Below are positions 21,206-31,682 of a DNA stretch of 64,000 bases, piece by piece. How positions within the stretch are numbered: the first letter of the stretch is position 1; each line of letters opens with the position of its first letter. Origin of the DNA: Leptidea sinapis (Eukaryota > Arthropoda > Insecta > Lepidoptera > Pieridae); assembly GCF_905404315.1 (NCBI RefSeq), contig NC_066283.1, positions 6,014,001 to 6,078,000 of the forward strand, given 5' to 3'. Under the pieces are notes generated by a model that saw nothing but the letters and a program-made list of their open reading frames with translations, was not told the origin of the DNA and did not search any database. The translations under genes were made by a program, and so were the position numbers.

Positions 21206-22657
21206 TTACGCCTCTTTCCCGTAGGGGTAGGCTGAGACCACTTTTTTCCACTTGCTACGATCCTTACAAACATGTTTCGCTTCGTCCACTTTCATTATTC
21301 CTTTCATACATGCTCTCCGGTTTAGGGTACTGTTGACCTGGCCTGTTTTCAAGACGTCCATGATTCGATCTTGAAACGTCCGCCTAGGTCTATCCCTTCC
21401 AACACTTTCATTCACACTGGCCTTATACACTTTCTTCGTCAATCGTTCTTCATTCATTCTCTCGACATTTCCAAACCATCTTAGCATACCTTTCTCAATT
21501 TTTGTCACAACATCTTCTTTCAGACCACAACGTTTCCTTATTTCACTATTTCTTATCCTGTCGATAGGAGTGATATGTGTCAAAACACTCAGTTTGACTC
21601 CTATAATACTTCTCAACGCTCTCATCTCAACTGCATTTATTCTGCTTTCATGTTTCTTCTGCCATACCCAACTTTCACTTCCGTACATGAGTGTTGGAAC
21701 CAACACCCCCTCATGCACAGCCAAACGAGTCTTATTAGACACCTTCTGCCTGTTCATGAAGGAGTCCAGAGCTCCATTCACCATGTTTCCTGCATTCACT
21801 CTTCTTTCAATATGACTCTCAAACTTTCCATCTCTTGTAAATTTAGAACCCATATACACAAACTCATTCACCTGTTCAATTTTTTCATCAACAATCACGA
21901 TATTGCAGTCTGTCACTACCTCATCTCTTTCAAGCACCATCACTTTCGTCTTCTTTACATTCATCTTCATTCCCTTTCTACCAAAAGCTTCATTCATAAC
22001 AGTTACCATCTCCTGCAACTCCTCAGCCGAAGATGCAAGTAATACTTGGCCATCAGCATAGAAAAAACATTTGACGAGTAACTCACTTATTCTCAATCCA
22101 CTTTCATTCTCTTTTAAATCTATCAAGCAATTGTTCACGAACAGATTAAACAGCCACGGTGACGCTACACATCCCTGTCTTACACCTTTTTCAATATTAA
22201 ACCATTCAGTGTAGGCCCCGTTTATCCTTACACAAGCACTAGAATCTCTATAAAGAGATTGCAATGCTCGTATGAGGTCACTGCTCACACCGTTCGCGGA
22301 CAATGCTGACCACAACTCATTCCTCACCACTCTATCATAGACCTTTTCTAGATCCACGAACGCGCAATAGACCTTCTTGTTTTTAGCCAAAAACTTTTCG
22401 GCTATGCACCGCAAGGAAAAGACCTGATCCGTGCATCCCATTCCCTTTCTGAATCCCGCTTGTGCGTCCCATACTTTTTCGTCTGTTTCATTCACAACTC
22501 TTTCAATTAATACTTTCGCATACAATTTACCGACGACGCTGAGAAGGCTTATACCGCGGTAATTTCTGCAGTCTTGTCGTGACCTTTTTCCCTTATACAA
22601 TGGCACGATTACAGCTTTGCACCAGTCTCCTGGTACTTGCTCATTTCGCCAGCACAA
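21206..22657 (-). pseudogene. RTE-like endonuclease-reverse transcriptase, RT domain and C-terminus, inactivated
   Basis: A 483-codon open frame covers the RT core. NYRGISLLSVVGK at about 32-44, AGFRKGMGCTDQVF 67-80, FVDLEKVYD 100-108, GVRQGCVASPWLF 158-170, catalytic box YADG at 200-203, then the C-terminal region with GSESWVWQ, RWFGNVERM, RPRRTFQDRI and VSAYPYGKEA. The canonical box is YADD; here codon 203 (22049-22051) is GGC, so the second Asp is lost and the enzyme should be dead. Upstream, stops and a CTAGCTAGCTAG run break the frame, then a LINE insertion follows. The 3' side ends in a (TATG)n tail at about 21183-21202. Confidence 0.88.
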
Positions 22658-22850
22658 ATTGAAAAGGCGGTACTAGCTAGCTAGCCACTATGCCCTGTCC
22701 AGCCCGACGGTAATCCTGTCATATCCTGCAGCCTTACCTAATCTCATACTTTTCAATGCTTTCTCGTGACAGGTATCGTCATGCTCGCTTAAATGCCTCT
22801 GCTTGTGGCGCCGACGTGGGATGATCTTGTTACCGGGAGGTCTGCTTGAT
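22658..22850 (-). pseudogene. RTE-like element, broken upstream RT segment
   Basis: Reverse-strand remnants such as LKSMRLGKAAGYDRITV lie just upstream of the RT frame, interrupted by stops around the CTAGCTAGCTAG repeat (22674-22685). Confidence 0.6.
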
Positions 22851-23312
22851 GTGTTTTTTTATTATTATTATTTCCTTTAAAGTTAAAGTTATTATATATT
22901 TTATTTTATGAAATGCACACATAATGCCTCTATTTATTTACGGTATGTGTGGATTGATGCATCTACTATACTCAATAACTCTTGTGTTTATAAGTATTAA
23001 TTTACTTTTTTTTTTCTTTTTTTGACTTCCTCATGTAAGCCTTTACGTTTTTGACATTTGAGTATTTTTGTTGCGTCACTTTGCATATATTGTAAATGAA
23101 ATGATTTGTAAAACAACTTAATTGTAAATCTTGACTTAAAAGAGTGGCAATGAGTTTCTTGCTACTTCTTCTCATTAGCTCAACCCTTTACGAAGTAGCG
23201 GTAAATTCAATAAGAAACAATATTTTTATATTTTTTTTTGACATTCATAATGTCATTTCTGTGACCTACATGAATAAAGTGTTTTTGAATTTGAATTTGA
23301 AAATTTGAATTT
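22850..23312 (+). mobile_element. LINE 3' end (family D) inserted in the RTE-like element
   Basis: Contains tggcaatgagtttcttgct, tgaataaagtg and a TTTGAATTTGAATTTG tail. Matching copies at 33.40-33.81 kb and 39.31-39.53 kb. It interrupts reverse-strand RTE coding sequence that resumes at 23.31 kb. Confidence 0.75.
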
Positions 23313-23482
23313 CACTATTTCATCTACATTTTTATTACTTTCAATAGAAGGTGCCGAATGTTGTTCATGTACTTCCTTTCTTTCAAACAAACTTTCTAAA
23401 TACTCTTTCCATCTCTTTAGCACACATTCTTCTCCTCTTATAATGCTCCCATCTTGACTCCTGATTATGCTGAGCTCCGAGG
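23313..23482 (-). pseudogene. RTE-like element, spacer between endonuclease and RT
   Basis: Reverse-strand frame reads IIRSQDGSIIRGEECVLKRW, KEYLESLFERKEVHEQHSA, then SIESNKNVDEIVK, the usual region just before the RT domain of this type of element. It is cut off from the RT by the family-D insertion. Confidence 0.75.
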
Positions 23483-24010
23483 TAGATTCTGGGTCGCCCG
23501 GTCCCAGAGCAGTGTGGCACGCTAACGACTAGGCTTGCCTCTAGCCCTGCATCCATCCGCGCGGCAAACGTTGGATTGGCGGAGAGGGTAGGAATAGGGA
23601 AAGGGAAGGATAGGTGGTGTGAAAAGGAAGATTGGTAAGTTAAAGTGGGAAATAAGAAATGTAGGATATCACCGTCCAGGAAGGAAATTATTAGGACAGT
23701 AATAGCTAGGGGAGCCGGGGTCGCATACCCGTATACTATACCACAACTTCCGGCCAGGTAAGTTGGGATGAGTATCCCATGACAACAAATATAGGTAATA
23801 GGTAGTGAATTAACAGTATTTATCGCCAGACTAAGCAGTTATATACTTAATAAGTGATAGTTTGATAAACTGTAAAAAGGTAAGTAGATACTTATTTCTA
23901 ATAAAATGTTAAACTAATTGCGCTCGTGATTCTTTGTTTAAATAACCAAAAATATTATTCATATGTCATCAGTATAAATGTCGTATCTAAATACCTACAC
24001 AATTTGTTAT
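23483..24010. repeat. Unidentified repeat-like segment
   Basis: A GC-richer block (about 23490-23770, e.g. gcttgcctctagccctgcat) looks repeat-derived, followed by AT-rich DNA. No reading frame of note. Confidence 0.35.
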
Positions 24011-24014
24011 TTTG

Positions 24015-24110
24015 TAAAACGATACGTCACCCGAACGCCTGGCTCAGTAGAAGAGCGCTCGCTCGCGAGGTTCGAGTCCCGCATTAAATTTAATTTGTGT
24101 AGGTACCTAT
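24015..24110 (+). mobile_element. tRNA-derived SINE, degraded copy
   Basis: acgatacgtcacccgaacg leads into an A-box-like ggctcagtagaagagcgct and B box GGTTCGAGTCCC, followed by atttaatttgtgtagg. Same head as the 10.99-kb SINE, with a deletion in the middle. Confidence 0.6.
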
Positions 24111-24429
24111 AATTTCCAAAACATACGATTTTACCAAAAAAATCAGGTACTTTATGATAAAACGCATAATTCTCGATCTAAAGCATATTTTGATATCGAA
24201 TTCATCTAATATTCCTAGTATTAACATGGAGTATAGATTATAAGAACACGCCGAACAAAGCCATAATCGATGACTTCACTATCCTGTCATCTGTCAATCA
24301 AACATCGAGTTCAATGAACATGCAAGTAAATAATACTGTTTAAAGTACATTGCGTACCTTCTACGTCTAAATAAATTAGAAAAATGGAAGGTAAGCAGCA
24401 TTGAAAGCCAAACATGTGCTCAGACACAC

Positions 24430-24627
24430 ATTAAGTCACCGGTAAATGGAATGCCTCAGTTGAACGCGCGCCGTTTAAAGGAAAGACTTGAAAAATTGTT
24501 ATTCTTAATACGAATAACTTCGAATGTCAACGTTATTCGCGCCAATTATCACACTGATTAGATTATTGTGATTTGTTTTAAAGTGTTATGTGTAGTGATA
24601 TGGTTTTCTAATCGATATTAAATAGAG
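24430..24627 (+). other. Possible non-coding first exon
   Basis: A block of mixed composition ends at a strong donor consensus (AATAGAG|gtaagttta). It has no long open frame. It could be a 5' UTR exon, or chance. Confidence 0.2.
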
Positions 24628-25010
24628 GTAAGTTTATGCTTTATCGTTAACTCATAAGTTACTCGTTAGTAGTACTAATTAAGATAACATTCTTATGCAT
24701 TGTTAACGCTTTTGTACAGCTCACTTATTCATACATGAGACACGTCAATTCAATGAGATAAATATACTTTACTTGGATTAGGTTAAAAGATACTTACCTA
24801 CATACCGCAAAGAACGAAGCCCTATTAATTTACATGCCAGTACCTATTTATTGTTTTTTTGTTGAAGTACCTACATTACATATTTTTGGGTTACCCTCAA
24901 AATAATAAATTAATTTAGTCTTCTTTTGAATTGGTTTTCACAATTTTTGGGAAATTCGAGTCCACAATAAGATTCGTCAGTCGGACCCACGAATGGTCGA
25001 GATTGTAATA
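24628..25010. other. AT-rich intergenic DNA
   Basis: Nothing recognised. Confidence 0.5.
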
Positions 25011-25262
25011 TATATTAACATTATACCTATAATATAGACACACTTTTTACACAAATTATCTAACCGTAAACAAAACTAGGCATAGCCTGTGATATTGGTT
25101 GGGAGAAAACGATATTTTGAATACGATATGCTTAATCAAACATACATAAATACAAATAAACATCGACGACCTGGAAACGTTTGTAACTACTGGTATTCGA
25201 ACCTGGGACCGTGACCACCGCAGACCACACTCTCTTGTAATACTACAGGAATCACAGGAGCG
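25010..25262 (-). mobile_element. tRNA-derived SINE, diverged copy
   Basis: The body (gacacactttttacacaaatt, catacataaatacaaataaac) matches the SINEs at 25.74 and 38.27 kb. Head with ggtattcgaacctgggacc, the reverse complement of a B box. Confidence 0.65.
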
Positions 25263-25402
25263 TGTTCAAAAAATGTTAGTGTTGTAAAACGTCCAATAAA
25301 CATATTGGTACCTACGTAGCGGGCTAGTTCAACCTATTGCACGATCGACGCTTTTAAAACCAACGATTGTATATTTGATAGGCGATAAATAATATAATAT
25401 AA

Positions 25403-25741
25403 CTAGCTGACCCGACAGACGTTGTTCTGTAGATAATAAAAAAAAAAATGTTTTATAGGAATTTGGCAATATTACAAAACATCTTGTTGTTATTATAATG
25501 AAATCGTTTCACAGCAGAACTGTCAAACCGTGCGTCACTAAATTCTCTCATAGAAAATATCTCCATACAAAACAAACAAAGAAAATAAAAATAATTATGG
25601 GTACCAAATCAAAATGAAAACTATCCTATCTCTCAAGGTGGACCAAAGTGCACTCCATGAAGTAATCCCTATAAAAATCCGTTCATTAGTTTAGGAATCC
25701 TACGCGGACAAACAACGTGTCACGTAACCTATATATTAAGA
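25403..25741 (-). mobile_element. Helitron-like element (family E)
   Basis: In element orientation it starts A|TCTTAATATATAGG and ends CGGGTCAGCTAG|T. The 5' TC, 3' CTAG and insertion between A and T are Helitron hallmarks. 339 bp, non-coding. Its closest relative here is at 49287-49662. Confidence 0.78.
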
Positions 25742-25984
25742 TATTGACACACTCTGACACAAATTATCTTGCCCCAAACTAAGCATAGGTACAGGCTATG
25801 GGTTTAAGACAACGACATATTTAATACAATATACTTACTTAAACATACATAAATACATATAGACATCCATGACTCGGACACAAATATTCATATTCATCAT
25901 ATAAATGAATGCACGGGATTCGAACCCGGGACTTCTAGCTCAGTAGGCAGGGTCGCTAACCACTGGGCTATAGGGGTCGTCAAT
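25742..25984 (-). mobile_element. tRNA-derived SINE
   Basis: Reverse strand: A box TAGCCCAGTGGTTAGCG, B box GGTTCGAATCCC, then a body shared with the 38.27-kb copy. It abuts the Helitron at 25741. Confidence 0.82.
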
Positions 25985-25994
25985 TTGATGTACC

Positions 25995-26095
25995 ATCATC
26001 ATATCTGCCGGTAGACGTCCACTGCTGGTCAAAGGCCTCCCCCCAAAGATCTCCACGACAATCAGTTCTGCTCTGCTCTCATCCAACATATGCTT
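25995..26095 (-). repeat. LINE ORF C-terminal scrap
   Basis: Plus strand agacgtccactgctgg...caaaggcctcccc is the reverse complement of the end of insect LINE ORFs (xxFVQQWTSxG). Similar pieces at 36478-36620 and, in the other direction, 46555-46650. Confidence 0.6.
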
Positions 26096-26320
26096 ACACA
26101 TTACTGCTTCACGGTAGAATCCTGTTCAAAAGAGCCTCCCATTGATTATGAGATTTATGGAGAGATTATGGGCACCGTTGTGGTACCCATAATCTAGCCG
26201 GCATCCTGTGCAAAGGAGCCTCCCACTGGTAACCCAGGACCAGAGGAATGACAAGACCCTTTGCCGATCTAACAAAATACTAGCTGATACCCTGACTTCG
26301 TGTGCATCATATGCTGTCGC
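26095..26320 (-). mobile_element. R1-like LINE 3' end (family A) with ORF tail
   Basis: Reverse frame ...LLDRQRVLSFLWSWVTSGRL continues into LCTGCRLDYGYHNG, so the LINE ORF tail runs into the family-A 3' block, which is internally shortened here. Confidence 0.65.
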
Positions 26321-26324
26321 GACA

Positions 26325-26735
26325 CTTTTTATTAGGTTCACCTGTATGTATGTTTGTTTGTTTGTAACCGACTCATTTGGGCGCGATTTTGACCCACTTT
26401 AAAGGACGAGATTTCGTTCAAACTTCATAGATTAATTCGAGGACCGATAGCAATACATTAATTTGATAACATTTTTCAATTTGCAAAATAATATTTTTGT
26501 TAATTAATATATAAAGAATATTTTAGGTTTTTTTTTACACCTTATTGAAGTTTTAGTAAGGATCCCAATTTTTTTTTAAATTTAATATTTCCTATGTCAT
26601 CTATCCCCGGATGACATAGGAAATAGCTTGAGTAGCTTCCCAACAGTGAAAGAAATTTTCAAATCGGTTCAGTTGTTTCGGACCCTATTAAGTCCAAAGA
26701 AAGAAGTAATCAAATCTTTATCTAATTACTACTCC
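26325..26735. repeat. Repeat K and flank
   Basis: About 26330-26440 (cacctgtatgtatgtttg, aaccgactca...gggcgcgattttg) recurs inverted at about 63140-63250. A 15-bp-arm palindrome (atttcctatgtcatc...gatgacataggaaat) lies at 26587-26625. Element class unknown. Confidence 0.5.
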
Positions 26736-26737
26736 TA

Positions 26738-27687
26738 GTCTGGCCAAACATACTGTTACGATTAAAAATAAACAAAATATAACATTACATTTGAATTAAG
26801 AATCTATAATTTTTATATGATTGTTCATTGAGTTCTCTCATTTTGGCGCCAATACATTGTACAATATTTTGCGATATTAAAATGGAGCGGGGTGATAAAG
26901 AGAACTGAATCACTGTGATTACATTACACAAAGGAGGTATGGAGCCAAATGCAAGTTTCAAAACTCTCCGTATGCTTGGTATTAGTAAAATGTTTGTGTA
27001 CCGGACTATTAATAGGTACAATGAGACCTCCTCTGTTTGTGACCTAAAAGATCTGGTCGTCCACGTAGTGTTCGAACGAAAAAGGTGGTCAAAGCAGTAA
27101 GGGAAAGAATTCGAAGATATCCTGTCCGAAAGCAAAAGATTTTATTTCGGGAGATGAACATAGCACCTAGAACCATGTTGCGTATTTTTAAAGATGACTT
27201 TGGATTTGCAGCCTATAAGAGACCTACTGGTGATTTCTTAACTGATAATTTAAAAAAGAATAGGGTGGTAAAATTGAAACAACTTCTGAAGCGGTACGCA
27301 AAGGGAGGTCACAGAAAATTTTTGTTTACGGATGAGAATTTTTTTACAATTGACCAACATTTTAACAACCAAATAACCATATATTATGCTCAAAGTTCTA
27401 AGGAAGCTTCCCATTTAGTTGACAGAGTGCAACGTGGGCACTATCCGACTTCAGTGATAAACCCATTTCACGCTGTGATTGGTCGGCTGTTGTGACGCTT
27501 TACCCCCGGAAGAGATACGTAACAATGGTGATGGGACTAAATTTGTTTGTTCATTCAACAATGTAAACATGTTATTTTTGTGTTTTATTATTTCTAATTG
27601 CTCTAACAATGTGAAAAAGGATCTCGCTTAAATGTGTTAGAGCAATTAGAATTAATAAAAAACCCATTTCAGTATTTTTGGCAAGAC
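26738..27687 (+). mobile_element. Mariner-like element with both TIRs, transposase pseudogene
   Basis: TIRs GTCTGGCCAAACATACTG and CAGTATTTTTGGCAAGAC are flanked by TA (26736-26737 and 27688-27689). Transposase remnants: HKGGMEPNASFKTLRMLGIS, FVYRTINRYNE, KAVRERIRRYPVRKQKILF, FLFTDENFFTIDQHFNNQ, SKEASHLVDRVQRGHYPTSV. The frame breaks near the start and the C-terminal half with the later catalytic residues is missing. A 26-bp-arm hairpin sits in the 3' part (27583-27660). Confidence 0.88.
27583..27660. repeat. Hairpin near mariner 3' end
   Basis: Arms 27583-27608 and 27635-27660 (core tctaattgctctaaca) are reverse complements with one mismatch in 26; loop of 26 bases. Confidence 0.9.
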
Positions 27688-27842
27688 TAGGTTTTCTAAA
27701 TAATCTAGTATAGATGATCTTGTAGTTAGTAAGGGGTTGCGGTGATGACATATCAATAATATATGTGGCCCCAAAGATCTAAATATTTGTATGAGAAACT
27801 TGAGTTTTCCAATCATCATATTAGATTTGCTGTTTTTACTTC

Positions 27843-28064
27843 AACCATTTTTACCAATTAATATTAGAAATCCGCGTACTCACAAATAGAACCTAATTAT
27901 AGTTATTTAACAAGTGTCATAGATTAATTTAGTATCTTAAGTAAATAAATCTTTTACCATAAAACCAATATATATATCTACCCCTAAGTGCACCCCTTTT
28001 CATGGTCCTTCGAGCCGGATGGTGATCCGGCGTGGATTTCTAATATTAATTGGTTAAAATGGTT
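27843..28064. repeat. Inverted repeat element, 34-bp arms
   Basis: Arms 27843-27876 and 28031-28064 (core accaattaatattagaaatc) pair with two mismatches around about 154 bp. MITE-like; no target duplication identified. Confidence 0.7.
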
Positions 28065-28199
28065 ACTCGGACCAGTCCTGTAATGGTTACAGACAAATAG
28101 TTAATGGCAACTAGGACCGGACCGATCAATGGTTATTCGCGTACTGCCTTACTAAAGGCAACACATGGTTATAAGTAATTAATATTATCTACTAAGCAA

Positions 28200-28400
28200 T
28201 ATTTGTAATATAATGCTGTTCGATGGATTTACTTCGAACACAAGGTTCAGAACGACTTCAATTATGTGGTAGCTTCCGTTACGCTGAGTTACAAAATGTT
28301 GGAACGATCTGCCACCACCGGTTAGAAATTGTAAAACTATAATCATTCAAAAAATATTAAAACAACATCTTTTAAAAACTCAAAATCTTAATACAGAGTA
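28200..28400 (+). mobile_element. LINE C-terminal remnant
   Basis: Plus-strand frame ...KCWNDLPPPVRNCKTIII, QKILKQHLLKTQNL, the typical WNDLP end of a non-LTR ORF. Short and broken. Confidence 0.55.
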
Positions 28401-28445
28401 GTCGTTCGGATCTTAATTTTGATTTTAAGTTATTTTAAAGATATA

Positions 28446-28761
28446 CTAGTTGACCCAGCAAACGTCGTATTCCCGATATTAAAATCGCGATACAAAAGTA
28501 ACTGTTGATCATAGATGGATGAAAATTTGAAGATGTATGTATTTTTTAATGCTGACTCATAATCAAACAAATTTAAAAATATGAAAAAAAAAAAAAAAAT
28601 AAAATAAAATGGCGTTTACCACCCTTGACATTTAGGGGGATGAAAAATAGATGTTCTCCGATTCTCAGACCTACACAATATGCACTCAAAATTTCATGAG
28701 AATCGGTCAAGCCGTTTGTAGTTAAAACAAACACCGCGACATGAGAATTTTATATATTAGA
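28446..28761 (-). mobile_element. Helitron-like element (subfamily E2)
   Basis: Reverse strand A|TCTAATATATAAAATT...CTGGGTCAACTAG|T: 5' TC, 3' CTAG, A/T target. 316 bp with an internal poly(A) run. Shares its interior (gattctcagacctac, gtcaagccgtt) with the 41.7-42.4 kb element. Confidence 0.78.
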
Positions 28762-28764
28762 TGT

Positions 28765-29071
28765 ATTGTTATTTGTTTGTTTGTTTGTTTGTTTGTTGTA
28801 GATTGGTTATTATTACTTGTACGTACCTATTTACATATTATTGTATAGAATATGTCTGTAATTGTATAAAGATATGTGTTTTCGGGTTAGTAGCACCACA
28901 CAATTCTCGGGTACTCCAGAAAACTAGCGACTAATATGTGACAGCATTAAGCTGAGGAGAAACCCTTTTTCAGTTTTTATTTATTATTTGTTTTTTTTAT
29001 TCTTTAATTTTGTAAAACATATTATGTAAAACAGGAAATAAAATTTTATTCTATTCTACTCTCAAGAGATC
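28765..29071. other. GTTT microsatellite and LINE-like flank
   Basis: A (TTTG)n run at about 28770-28797, then a stretch ending with aaacaggaaataaaatttta that resembles an element 3' end. No coding. Confidence 0.4.
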
Positions 29072-29204
29072 CCCCCTTATTCATAATAGTCTGCTAACTT
29101 AAATTTAATTCTCACTCTGTCTCCTTTTATTGACCTAAGTCAGAATGAGAAAAATCACTCCTCAGCGGCTGTTTAAACTTAGCGGACCATTATGAATAAG
29201 GGGG
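29072..29204. mobile_element. Short MITE with CCCCCTTATTCAT TIRs
   Basis: 133 bp; ends CCCCCTTATTCATAATAGTC and its near reverse complement. Flanking ATC on both sides may be a 3-bp target duplication. A second copy in opposite orientation is at 53531-53668. Confidence 0.82.
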
Positions 29205-29683
29205 ATCGTTTTTAAGCTATTAGGTATATATATACAAACTAGTTTTAACCGCCGCAATGCAATTTGCAAAAACAAATACCAATATTAGGTAAGTAGGTTA
29301 TCGATTGATTACTTATTTGCATATTAAAAATAAATATATGGTAATTACTTTTTACTTTTCATACCTACATCTACTAGTGGGAGACTCCTTTACATGGAAT
29401 GCTATCTAGATTGAAAAAAAAAATGAAAATGAAATATATTAATTTCAGTAACAAAAATGGTACAAACATAATTGTGGATTTAATCTTCTATTAAGTGAGG
29501 AGCACCTGTGCCAGAAGGCCAAAATTAACAGTACCAAAAACTGGGGATCACAAATTAAGTCTAAAATAAACAGGATGTGTATGTGTGTCTGTGTGTTTGT
29601 GTATGTTTGGGTGTGGTGTGTGTGTGTCGAGATTGATACATCACCGGCCAATTTTTACTTCTGAGACATCAACAAGTTTCTGT
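29205..29683. other. AT-rich DNA with GT microsatellite
   Basis: A degenerate (GT)n tract spans about 29577-29628 in otherwise unremarkable sequence. Confidence 0.6.
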
Positions 29684-30060
29684 GAAAAAAACCAGTGGCT
29701 CCTTTGTCCAGGAAGCCGGCTAGATTATGGGTACCACAACGGCGTCTATTTCTGCCGTGAAGAAGTAATGTGTAAACATTACTGTGTTAGGTCTGAAGGG
29801 CGCCGTAACTAGTGAAATTACTGGGCGAATGAGACTTAAACATCTTATGTCTCAAGGTGACGAGCGCAATTGTCCTGCTCGTCTCGCGATTTTTCTGGCC
29901 GCGGTGATCACTTAACATCGGGTGACCCGTTCGCTTGTGTCCTCTTCTTTCTTGAAGAAACTAATGACTCAACTCAACATGTTATGTTTTAAAGTGACGA
30001 GAGCAATTGAGGTGCCGCTTATGATTTCGGGTTGAATCAAGAATCCTGAGCCATCAGTTG
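29684..30060 (+). mobile_element. Family A LINE 3' end, rearranged with family B scraps
   Basis: The family-A block (gattatgggtaccacaacgg to tgacgagcgcaatt) is joined by an internal deletion to cctgctcgtctcg, then to a family-B end (gcggtgatcacttaac), then again a piece of family A at 29980-30055. Confidence 0.65.
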
Positions 30061-30559
30061 ATCGTATTGCACGTTTCGTAATATTTTGTACAAATTAAAT
30101 TTGTAACCAAAATTTATGAACAGGTTCAACAGGTTGTGGCTCCATCTACAGTAGTTAGGGATATAACTTTGAAACAAAAAAATTACATTTTTTATAGTAA
30201 TAAAAATAATCAATTTTTAGAACCTTTACAAATAAGCTATCTGTAAAGGTTTTCGGAGATCGTCTAGTCTAAAAACACAATAATTACATTCATTTATTCT
30301 TCAAAACTGAATCGTTGAGAATTATTTTTGATACCAATTATATAACTAACACTTCTACGAGAACTAATGGCGCTCCGAGACAAGGAAAAACTAGGCAAAA
30401 AGTCTCTCCCAGAATTTTTTGCGGTATTAAAATATAATAATTTAATGTTGTTCTTTTCTACCTACTCTCATACCTGGATGTTGAATATGACGTCACTTCA
30501 ATATGGCCTTATATTGAACTTATTGAATTATTATTAATAACTTCGGAAAGAATCGTTAA
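30061..30559. other. Intergenic DNA
   Basis: A LINE 3'-UTR-like trace (ctctcccagaattttttgcgg near 30403) but no coding feature. Confidence 0.45.
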
Positions 30560-30603
30560 CACCATCGTTGTCCGAACTTAACTAAGTTCGGACAACGATG
30601 GTG
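30560..30603. repeat. Perfect 21-bp-arm palindrome
   Basis: Arms 30560-30580 and 30583-30603 are exact reverse complements around AC (core atcgttgtccgaactta). A related direct copy of the right arm with its flank gaaactcgca follows at about 30664-30705. Confidence 0.95.
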
Positions 30604-30763
30604 AAACTCGCAATGAAACAGTTCTTAGCACTTATTGAATCAATATTATTTCGGTACTTATTGGAGTTCGAACAATGATGTCGAAACTCGCAGTGAGACA
30701 GTCCTCGTCAACAGATCTTCACCAATCACCACTTACTTCATGATAACGCAAGGCCTCACCTAG

Positions 30764-30943
30764 CTCGAACAAGCGAATGATGCCCTATCACTGAGCAGGA
30801 AAAACCTATGTATACTCACTAGGATGCTAACTGGGCACTGTCGCCTAAACAGGCACCTTAGTGTGGTCGGAATCGAAAACGAAACAACTTGCAGTTTTTG
30901 CCTTGAGGCCGATGAAACGCCTCTTTATCTAACTAATGCATAA
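30764..30943 (+). mobile_element. R1-like LINE RNase H/C-terminal remnant
   Basis: A 59-codon frame: LTRMLTGHCRLNRHLSVVGI, ENETTCSFCLEADETPLYL, stop. TGHxxLNRHL followed by CxFC is the usual end of RNase H-bearing LINE ORFs. Confidence 0.7.
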
Positions 30944-31050
30944 GCGTAAAAATAAGCGTAACACTATCCGTGGCGACTACACCCTGCTCCCAGAAGCTGT
31001 TTGTAATACTCGCGTAAAGAAAAAAGTAAAATAAAGTAAATAAAAATAAA

Positions 31051-31266
31051 GTTTCGGTCTGAAGGGTGCCGTAGCTAGTGAAATTACTGGGCAAATGAGA
31101 CGCAACATCTTATGCCTCTAGATGGCGAGCGCAATGATTGTAGTGCCGCTCAGAATTTTTGGGTTTTTCAATAATACTGAGCGGCACTGAATTATAATGG
31201 GCAGGGCGTATCAATTACCATCAGTTGAACGTCCTGCTCGTGTCGTCCCTTATTTTCATAAAAAAA
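31051..31266 (+). mobile_element. Family A LINE/SINE 3' end
   Basis: From gtttcggtctgaagggtgcc to cataaaaaaag, keeping the gtgccgctcag/tgagcggcac hairpin. Confidence 0.8.
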
Positions 31267-31682
31267 GAAGAAACTGCGGTTCGTCAACGCAGCAGGGCTT
31301 GACGATGATCTATAAGTATGAGTAAAGAACACAATTGTTCAATTCTGGACGTGGTGTCACTAGGACTCGTTAGGACTAGGTAAATAGCCACCGTCTCCAA
31401 ATAAATAAACCTTTTTTAACTCTGCAGGACCTACATTTATAAATCTGGCGAGTATAAACGCCAGACCTAATATATATGTTTTATTTATTCTGCGATTTTG
31501 CCAGTTATTTACATGGTAAAAAATGTATTCTCAAGGAGTAATAATAATGCCAGATTTTGTTGAATTCTCGTCCCCAGAGTTCTACTGCAATTAACATTTC
31601 CGTAAGATTGCAGAAATGTATACGAAGAGAGTAAATACTTTAATTTTCCAGTGAAAAACGGCAATAACGTTCTTGCCTTTTT

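Noticed and set aside
21570..22042. 155-codon plus-strand frame
   Set aside because: Antisense shadow of the reverse transcriptase open frame.
25930..25984. tRNA gene from A and B boxes on the minus strand
   Set aside because: Identical context repeats at 38.27 kb with an (ATT)n tail; it is a tRNA-derived SINE.
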